A stretch of 64,000 bases of DNA from Vombatus ursinus (taxonomy: Eukaryota > Chordata > Mammalia > Diprotodontia > Vombatidae). Every line of letters starts with the position of its first letter. Position 1 is the first letter of the stretch. The stretch spans positions 87,694,916 through 87,758,915 of the forward strand of contig NW_020954590.1 of NCBI RefSeq assembly GCF_900497805.2, read 5' to 3'. Under the pieces are notes generated by a model. It saw only the letters and a program-made list of their open reading frames with translations. It made no database searches and was not told where the DNA came from. Both the position numbers and the translations under genes were made by a program. This document shows positions 62,551 to 64,000 of the stretch, one piece after another.

Positions 62551-62554
62551 TTTC

Positions 62555-62944
62555 ATTGTCCAGCTGATGTTGATGGGGCAAGCAAGCTGGCCTAGCTGAA
62601 GAAGCAAAGAGAGGAAACAGAATCTGCCAGACAGGAAGAAACCATCTCCACCTCAACTACCACCTCTCCTTGTATTGTAGTGATGATATCCCAAGACCCA
62701 GAGCCCAAGAGCCCCAGGAAGTGAGGCGTTCCCCAGATCACAGATCTTGATTCCCGCAAAGTACCCACAGCAAATATCTAGGGGAAAACCCTGGTGTAAA
62801 AGAGGTCTATACTGCTACTAGTATCACCACTCCTGACCAACGACCACTGACAGGTAAGCCCCAAGAGTAGTAGCCCCCCAAACTATCAATCCTATAGATC
62901 TGGTCCCTAAAGCCATGATCCAGAGAAGCAACAACCCTTGTGGA
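62555..62944. other. Unassigned, relatively GC-rich stretch
   Basis: About 390 bases between an L2 and an antisense L1, richer in G+C than its surroundings, with no recognised repeat. A donor-like CAG|GTAAGC is at 62851-62859 on the plus strand. No gene family is recognisable in any frame. Confidence 0.35.
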
Positions 62945-64000
62945 GATATCACTTGGTAACTTCTCCAATGAGATACTTCATATTGTCTTCTATTTTTTCA
63001 TTCTTTTTGTTTTGTTTTATAATTTCTTGACTTCTCATAAAGTCACTAGCTTTCCATTGCTCTATTCTAATTTTTAAGGAAGTATTTTCTTCAGTGAGCT
63101 TTTGGACCTCCTTTTCCATCTGGCCAATTCTGCTTTTTAAAGCATTCTTCTCCTCATTGGCTTTTTGAACCTCTTTTGCCATTTGAGTTAGGCTATTAGG
63201 TGATATTTTCTTCAGTATTTTTTTGGGTCTCCTTTAGCAAGTCATTGGCTTGTTTTTCATGATTTTCTTGCATTACTCTCATTTCTCTTCCCAATTTTTC
63301 TTCTACTTCTCTTACTTGCTTTTCAAAAATCCATTTTGGGCTCTTCCATGGCCTGGGACTGATTCATATTTTTCTTGGAGGCTTTGGATGTAGGAGCTCT
63401 GACTTTGTTGTTTATGTTTTGATCTTATCACCAAAGAAAGATTCTGTGGTCTGACTTTTTTTGCATTGTTTGTTCATGTTCCCAGTCAATTATTTCACTT
63501 GTAGACTCTTTGTTAATGTAGAGGTCTGCTTCCAATGTGGAGAATGTATTGTCCCAAGCTTCAGGGGTTTTGTGCAGCTGTTTTCAGAGATATTTCTAGG
63601 AACCTGTAAATTTTCAGTTCTTCTAAGGTGGTATGATCTAAGGAGAAGTGTTTACTATTCTCCTGGCTTGGCCTTTGCTCTTCATCTTCCTTGTCTACAA
63701 ACAAAGATTCTATGGTCTGACTTTTTTTTGCGAGGTTTGCTTGTGATCCCAGCCAATTACTTGAGTTATAAACTCTTTGTTAAGGTAGGGGTTTGCATCC
63801 AGTAGGGTAAATCTGACAGGCATTTCCCATTGACCTTCCAAGCTGTCTTTGAAGTTTGGGGGTTGATAAGTCTGGAAACTGCCAAAGTTGCCCATGATTC
63901 AGTTCCCTGAGGCCTGGTCACCACCTGTGCAGCCCACAGTGAACTGTGCTCCTCTCCCAGCCTGGCACAACAGACCTTCCCCATCAACCATCCAGGGTGT
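62945..64000 (-). mobile_element. L1 LINE 5' half (ORF1 and 5' UTR), antisense, runs off the right edge
   Basis: The minus-strand frame 63182-62949 encodes MAKEVQKANEEKNALKSRIG and KEVQKLTEENTSLKIRIEQW, the same coiled-coil segment as in the HAL1-like ORF1. The ORF1 start lies near 63470-63430. The rest to the right is 5' UTR, with what looks like a partial repeat of the segment near 63700-63790 (LNKEFITQVIGWDHKQ, also at 47340-47400 in the sense copy). Confidence 0.85.

Larger units (their letters stand above)
28141..64000. other. Upstream of PDE7A2: probable PDE7A intron or 5' flank, repeat-filled
   Basis: No coding exon could be supported here. In mammals the PDE7A1 first exon lies upstream of the isoform-2 exon, so this stretch is probably intronic for PDE7A1; that is inference. 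Gaps without a call longer than 300 bases are 28480-28750, 32330-32935, 36725-37600, 37800-38330, 40870-43200, 43440-44390, 49590-49940, 55063-55585, 55763-56895 and 62555-62944. Confidence 0.5.

Overview
The window is AT-rich vertebrate nuclear DNA, almost certainly from a marsupial. Three kinds of evidence point there: tRNA-derived SINEs with heads of the GGCAGCTAGGTGG(T/C)GCAGTGGATAGAG type, Mar-1-like SINEs ending in an RTE/Bov-B-type tail, and L1 elements with a marsupial-type 3' UTR and ORF1. No bacterial, viral or organellar genes are present.

The only host gene I can support is PDE7A (cAMP-specific phosphodiesterase 7A), on the minus strand. Three coding exons are visible, each with consensus splice sites and matching phases: the isoform-2 first exon (27857-27916, [20 protein letters not shown]), the shared second exon (17833-17893, containing RRGAIS) and the third exon (5104-5187). 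Together they encode the first 68 residues of PDE7A2. The catalytic-domain exons lie beyond the left edge. The PDE7A1 first exon was not found and is presumably beyond the right edge, so 28-64 kb is probably PDE7A upstream intron or 5' flank. Just upstream of the isoform-2 ATG are a six-codon upstream ORF, two E-boxes and a TEAD/M-CAT-like core.

Everything else is intron or flank filled with transposon fossils. L1 copies occur on both strands: sense 3' ends at 3.0-4.4, 23.5-24.4, 30.1-31.7 and 53.2-53.8 kb, and antisense copies at 0-1.7, 29.3-32.1, 38.6-39.6, 44.4-46.4, 57.9-61.6 and 62.9-64 kb. An ORF1-only (HAL1-type) L1 derivative with a perfect 17-bp target-site duplication sits at 46.6-49.6 kb, and a 5'-truncated relative at 15.5-16.1 kb. 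Long L2 copies lie at 12.1-13.8, 53.8-55.1 and 61.6-62.5 kb. RTE-type LINEs (minus strand) lie at 20.3-21.1, 39.7-40.6 and 51.5-53.1 kb, and L3/CR1 fragments at 22.2 and 35.4 kb. Many CORE-SINEs (MIR-like), Mar-1-like SINEs and short L1-mobilised SINEs are present. Several nested insertions with target-site duplications give a relative age order.

Family names come from recognising consensus-like sequence and translated motifs by eye, not from a repeat-library search. Repeat boundaries are good to roughly 10-50 bp unless a target-site duplication is quoted.
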